Assembly: GCA_946006895.1 (NCBI GenBank)
Contig: CAMFZO010000120.1
Location: 1 to 5,115, forward strand
Reading direction: 5' to 3'
Length of the DNA: 5,115 nucleotides
Origin: an uncultured Clostridia bacterium
Lineage (GTDB): Bacteria > Bacillota > Clostridia > Oscillospirales > Oscillospiraceae
This document shows, piece after piece, positions 4,956 through 5,115 of this stretch. The position numbers and the translations under genes were made by a program. Position 1 is the stretch's first letter. Every line of letters begins with the position of its first letter. The notes under the pieces were generated by a model. It made no database searches, was not told where the DNA came from, and worked only from the letters and a program-made list of their open reading frames with translations.

Positions 4956-4961
4956 ATTATA
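4956..4961 (-). promoter_or_regulatory. Possible -10 element for the 14-codon ORF
   Basis: A perfect TATAAT on the minus strand (4961-4956), about 71 nt upstream of the ATG at 4885. The hexamer at 17-nt spacing upstream (TTCCGT) is a poor -35, so promoter strength is uncertain. With the terminator at 4692-4720 it would define a transcript of about 250 nt. Confidence 0.45.
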
Positions 4962-4968
4962 GCGGCCA

Positions 4969-5115
4969 TCAGAAACAAACGGAACGACAGCTTTTTATTT
5001 TTGTGTCGATTTCAAAGGGTGTTCCGCTTCGTTCAAGTTGATTGGATAACGAGTAGTGAACCTTTATACCATCAGTCAATTTCAAGATTTGAATTGCAAA
5101 TTCTGTTGACATATC
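4969..5115 (-). pseudogene. Fragment of a four-helix-bundle (23S rRNA IVS-type) protein, partial at the window edge
   Basis: The minus-strand frame is open from the right edge, through an ATG at 5112-5110, to TGA at 4971-4969. It reads MSTEFAIQILKLTDGIK, then HYSLSNQLERSGT. This closely fits the four-helix-bundle family found within 23S rRNA intervening sequences and as stand-alone genes (F-A-x-x-I-x-x-L ... L-x-x-Q-L-x-R-S-G-T-S-I-G-A-N). After SGT the expected SIGANIREA segment is absent and is replaced by an unrelated tail ending KSCRSVCF. The gene therefore appears truncated or rearranged after about one-third of its length. The true N-terminus may lie beyond the window, since the frame is still open at the edge. 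No helix-3/4 sequence was found in the neighbouring bases. Confidence 0.55.

Noticed and set aside
4708..5115. Insertion sequence, attachment site or CRISPR in the right-hand AT-richer region.
   Set aside because: No transposase reading frame, terminal inverted repeats with target duplications, tRNA end or regularly spaced repeats were visible.

Overview
The window looks like the end of an assembled contig from a moderately GC-rich gut-type Clostridia (Oscillospiraceae/Lachnospiraceae-like). This rests on an S-layer-homology secreted protein, a clostridial BMP-type lipoprotein with a Thr/Glu-rich linker, strong GGAGG ribosome sites, a DegV protein and small Firmicutes-type ORF remnants. Taxonomy is inferred, not proven. 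The first 34 bases are not genomic: bases 2-34 match the Illumina Nextera (Tn5) read-1 adapter, so the contig really begins at base 35.

Layout from left to right: (1) adapter, 1-34. (2) The first 44 codons of an SLH-domain secreted protein, minus strand, cut by the contig end. (3) ahcY, S-adenosylhomocysteine hydrolase (412 aa, minus), with a structured leader of about 127 nt. (4) A bmp/tmpC-type nucleoside-binding lipoprotein (398 aa, minus), followed by a clear intrinsic terminator. (5) A TetR-family regulator (177 aa, minus). (6) A divergent DegV/FakB-type fatty-acid-binding protein (286 aa, plus). (7) About 400 bp of more AT-rich sequence with two strong hairpins, a 14-codon minus-strand ORF with its own Shine-Dalgarno and terminator, and a broken piece of a four-helix-bundle protein running off the right edge.

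Two regulatory arrangements stand out. The ahcY and bmp promoters share a 15-bp identical element containing the inverted repeat GGACAAATGTCC. In both it abuts the -35 position and lies exactly 23 nt upstream of a perfect TATAAT, so the two genes appear to be controlled by the same unidentified, probably activating, regulator. This would link adenosine/homocysteine-producing SAH recycling to nucleoside uptake. Separately, a perfect 22-bp palindrome sits in the overlap of the divergent tetR and degV promoters. It covers the degV -10 and the tetR start-site region, which is the classic layout for autorepression plus control of the neighbour by the TetR protein.

No tRNA, rRNA, CRISPR array or intact mobile element is visible. 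No complete new multi-gene system is visible. The most novel material is the shared ahcY/bmp operator and the decayed or miniature gene region at 4690-5115.
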